This document shows, piece after piece, positions 62,701 through 64,000 of a DNA stretch of 64,000 nt. Origin of the DNA: Tardiphaga sp. 709 (GTDB lineage Bacteria; Pseudomonadota; Alphaproteobacteria; Rhizobiales; Xanthobacteraceae); NCBI RefSeq assembly GCF_032401055.1, contig NZ_CP135529.1, forward strand, positions 5,640,501-5,704,500, written 5' to 3'. The position numbers were made by a program, and so were the translations under genes. Under the pieces are notes generated by a model that was not told the DNA's origin, did no database searches, and saw nothing but the letters and a program-made list of their open reading frames with translations. The first letter of the stretch is position 1; each line of letters begins with the position of its first letter.

Positions 62701-63305
62701 ATCCATGGCGCATCGCCGAGAAACTCAGGCGGCGTCACGTTGTGATACATCAGGATCTTGCGGGCATCGAGCGACAGGATGAAGTCGAGAATGCCATGAC
62801 CCATCGAGTGATGGACAATCAGAACGTAGTCGTCGTGATTGGGCAGGTCGTCCGCCAGAAAAAGCACGTCGGACAATCTCGGGTCGCGGTGCTCGACGAA
62901 GATTTCGCTCTCATAGCCGAGACCGCGCAGAAGACGCTGAACCAGAAAAAGCGAGTTCGTCACCGCGTCGCCTACGGCGGATCCGGAATGAAACTGATGC
63001 ACCGTGCGGATCTGCGTGCGCCCGCCGACATACGGGACGGCTGCCTGCAATGCGCCCGCGGATTTGACCCGCGGATTGACCGGCACCGGCTGCTTCATCA
63101 GCCCGGCGCGAACCAGCGCCTTGACCGTCAGGAAACGTGCAAGACGCACGCCGCGCTCTGCTGTAGTGCCGCGTCCTGATGCCTTGTTAAGTCGCTGGAC
63201 AAGGCCGAGCGGAATGCCGGCGCTGATCAGCGCCGCGCCGTAGCGTCGTCGGGCAAGGTTCTGAAAGATGGGTGGGACGCGTCCGAACAACTGCAGATCT
63301 CTCAA
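59724..63305 (-). CDS. Giant glycosyltransferase with three GT-B sections, C-terminal frame break
   Basis: A 1193-residue protein as read. Section 1 (about 105-470) has VLFVGRVTKSKGQADLVDAF and EGFGVPLIEAMAHSLPVI. Section 2 (about 530-850) has HVSSCFPRKGADVLIAAY and GEGFNLPAAEAMAAGMPLIV. Section 3 (about 865-1190) has GWISTWDVKCGVAEYSRFLL and SYGFFLPGKGLSKLIHAL, with a weaker donor motif (ESASGAVRIALASGTPVAV). Sections 1 and 2 look active; section 3 may be degenerate. The end ARKKCKPMRPHG departs from family expectation: one more A in the A6 run (59751-59756 as T on +) would extend the protein by about 29 residues to a stop at 59638. It probably builds the cell-surface glycan. Confidence 0.87.
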   Translation of the reverse strand: MRDLQLFGRVPPIFQNLARRRYGAALISAGIPLGLVQRLNKASGRGTTAERGVRLARFLTVKALVRAGLMKQPVPVNPRVKSAGALQAAVPYVGGRTQIRTVHQFHSGSAVGDAVTNSLFLVQRLLRGLGYESEIFVEHRDPRLSDVLFLADDLPNHDDYVLIVHHSMGHGILDFILSLDARKILMYHNVTPPEFLGDAPWMIPYSELGRRQLVDMRPHMLAALADSEFNMLELQRCGYESPAVSSLLFDLDTLRPRDAGQPPAKPNVTNADPFTVLFVGRVTKSKGQADLVDAFAEFARRYARPSRLVIVGRFDSIEDAYPAEIRRRAAQHHLDEHVILTGAVSDEELHRWFNTAHAYVSLSYHEGFGVPLIEAMAHSLPVIAWPCSAIAYTIADAAISLTERSANAVADALMQLATDQDFRDRVVARQLAFISRYELNRHVPALLRALAAAGARLPLDPDTRRGIFRNLHTTFVGHVQGAYSLAAVNRSMATTMEAERPGHQRVIPWENGPVPDFGDESAAQANIIASLVSRDEPPTEPQIVISQHYPIYVPDVPGHKFAMLFWEESLLPPAIVEALNEDFEAILAPTTFVTKSLIDSGVWRPILDVGYAPDLSGYRKIGLERSATLAERPFTFLHVSSCFPRKGADVLIAAYAKAFRREDTVRLIIKTFPNPHSDIAEQVARLRREDPEIADITVIEQDFDDDQMLALFRDADAMVLPTRGEGFNLPAAEAMAAGMPLIVTGYGGHADFTSSDYCRFVAFHFARSASHVADNSSLWVEPDLDDLTAAFREIHRERLDSNSASRQKARRAAADIERSLAQAPWVERLVNGAVDVISTRAKILRVGWISTWDVKCGVAEYSRFLLDRMIEKTAPDAIKLTILSDDRTRVKDGATRPQIVPAWTMLEESGVMDRLARSVSVSDPEVLVIQHQPGLISWQDLAKLLRDTRLATRVTVVVLHSVPTLAKLPEDERNSIIAALRRSTRVLVHQIADLNRLKDWGLIANVTYFPHGAPQRFNASEARQLIGSSAPVIGSYGFFLPGKGLSKLIHALVSLRQKWPNIRLRLVNAEYESATSTDEIARCKALAKTLGVFELIEWKTDFQTDNNSLAQLAECDLLILPYDESPESASGAVRIALASGTPVAVTPAAIFDELGTAVVRFDGFEQDAIDRGIAQLLGDHDARKKCKPMRPHG

Positions 63306-63417
63306 AGAGCTTTGTCAAAATGTCTTTTGAAACGGCCGGCCGGACGCCGTTTTGGTAGCCATTTGATACCACTGCCGCAATGACGAAGCCAATGCAAGCA
63401 GGCCTGACTAGACGTCG

Positions 63418-64000
63418 TCAGGCCTCATCCGGAACATTTGCGTCGAGTTCCGCAGTCCAGATCCTGGCCGAGGAATCGCTGGGTGCGCGCCAGTCGCCGC
63501 GCGGCGATAGTGAGCCGCCTGATGCGACCTTGGGGCCGTTCGGAATGGCCGAGCGCTTGAACTGGCTGATCTGAAAGAACCGGTACACGAAGGTCCGCAG
63601 CCACTTCTTGACGACCGCCAATTCGAATGAGTGCTTGTCCTGCTCCAGCATGCCGGGTGGCCACTCGCCCGCCTTCGCATCGCGCCAAGCGTTCCAGGAC
63701 AGGAAGGCGACCTTGCTCGGCCGGAAGCCAAATCGTGTGATGTAGTAGAGGTTGAAGTCCTGCAGGGCATACGGGCCAACAATCTGTTCGGTGCTTTGGG
63801 CAGGACGGTCACCGTCGCCGGGAACCAGCTCGGGCGAAATCTCGGTGGCAAGGATCGACCGCAGGATGGTCGATGCGCTGTCGCCGAATTCCCGGCGGTC
63901 AGCCACCCAGCGGATCAGGTGCTGGATTAGCGTCTTGGGAACCGAAGCGTTGACGTTGTAGTGCGACATGTGATCGCCGACGCCATAGGTGCACCAGCCG
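63418..64000 (-). CDS. nadE: Glutamine-dependent NAD synthetase, C-terminal part (cut by window edge)
   Basis: The frame is open to the right edge ([20 protein letters not shown] lies before and around the ATG at 63969, which is internal). The visible 193 residues match the end of NadE synthetase domains: [21 protein letters not shown] in two parts, [13 protein letters not shown] and [12 protein letters not shown]. NadE makes NAD from deamido-NAD using an N-terminal glutaminase, which lies outside the window. It marks the end of the glycan locus. Confidence 0.88.
   Translation of the reverse strand, partial: GWCTYGVGDHMSHYNVNASVPKTLIQHLIRWVADRREFGDSASTILRSILATEISPELVPGDGDRPAQSTEQIVGPYALQDFNLYYITRFGFRPSKVAFLSWNAWRDAKAGEWPPGMLEQDKHSFELAVVKKWLRTFVYRFFQISQFKRSAIPNGPKVASGGSLSPRGDWRAPSDSSARIWTAELDANVPDEA

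Overview
The window looks like chromosomal DNA of a GC-rich alphaproteobacterium of the Bradyrhizobium/Rhodopseudomonas/Afipia group (Nitrobacteraceae). This is inferred from the density of ABC, TRAP and tripartite tricarboxylate solute-binding transporters, an LTXXQ-family periplasmic protein, a small conserved protein beginning MCDYSLHAV, and dispersed GC-rich palindromes of the CGTCATGCCCGGCC type. No rRNA, CRISPR array, transposase or integrase was seen. One tRNA (Lys, CTT) is present.

Region 1 (1-15.6 kb) is uptake and core metabolism: the tail of a sulfatase-fold protein, an osmolyte-type ABC transporter (permease fused to its binding protein, ATPase frameshifted), a NitT/TauT-type ABC transporter with a cupin gene on the opposite strand inside it, a Nudix protein, a PPK2 polyphosphate kinase, a frameshifted dihydrodipicolinate-synthase-like gene, leuA behind a leucine-rich candidate leader peptide, a DctP-DctQ-DctM TRAP operon and a Spy/LTXXQ protein. 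Region 2 (15.7-31.8 kb) starts at tRNA-Lys. It holds a stretch of small lineage-specific genes, a double-CMD/cupin enzyme followed by an isoquinoline-1-oxidoreductase-like molybdenum hydroxylase (iorAB), a broken acyltransferase, a glutathione transferase, two crotonase-fold enzymes, a metallophosphoesterase, a GlcG/HbpS-like protein, a 989-residue FAD/Fe-S oxidoreductase and serine-glyoxylate aminotransferase.

Region 3 (31.8-36.6 kb) is visibly more AT-rich and contains a glycosyltransferase, a GtrA-type flippase and a large membrane protein resembling GT-C glycosyltransferases. It is probably an acquired surface-glycan module. A TctC-TctB-TctA transporter (37-40.2 kb) follows. Region 4 (40.2-63.3 kb) is a surface-polysaccharide locus: a polyprenyl-phosphate-type GT2, a CaiB-type CoA-transferase, ManC, an acyltransferase, a sugar epimerase, a GT4-Wzm-Wzt export operon, Gmd, and a tight + strand operon (rfbG, an epimerase/reductase, a GtrB-like GT2, rfbF, a methyltransferase, GtrA, a methyltransferase, then a GT-C-like protein). 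A second Gmd-like gene and a 1193-residue protein with three glycosyltransferase-like sections follow. The locus ends at the partial NAD synthetase gene nadE. The + strand operon can be read as a complete pathway: make a CDP-6-deoxyhexose, load it on undecaprenyl phosphate, flip it, and transfer it to a surface glycan in the periplasm.

A recurring oddity is that several otherwise well-conserved genes are broken by what looks like the loss of exactly one base in a homopolymer (2549-2554, 8900-8903, 50942-50946, 59751-59756, and probably 42736-42739). The uniform signature suggests sequencing or assembly error rather than five independent pseudogenes, and it should be resolved before any of these genes is called dead.
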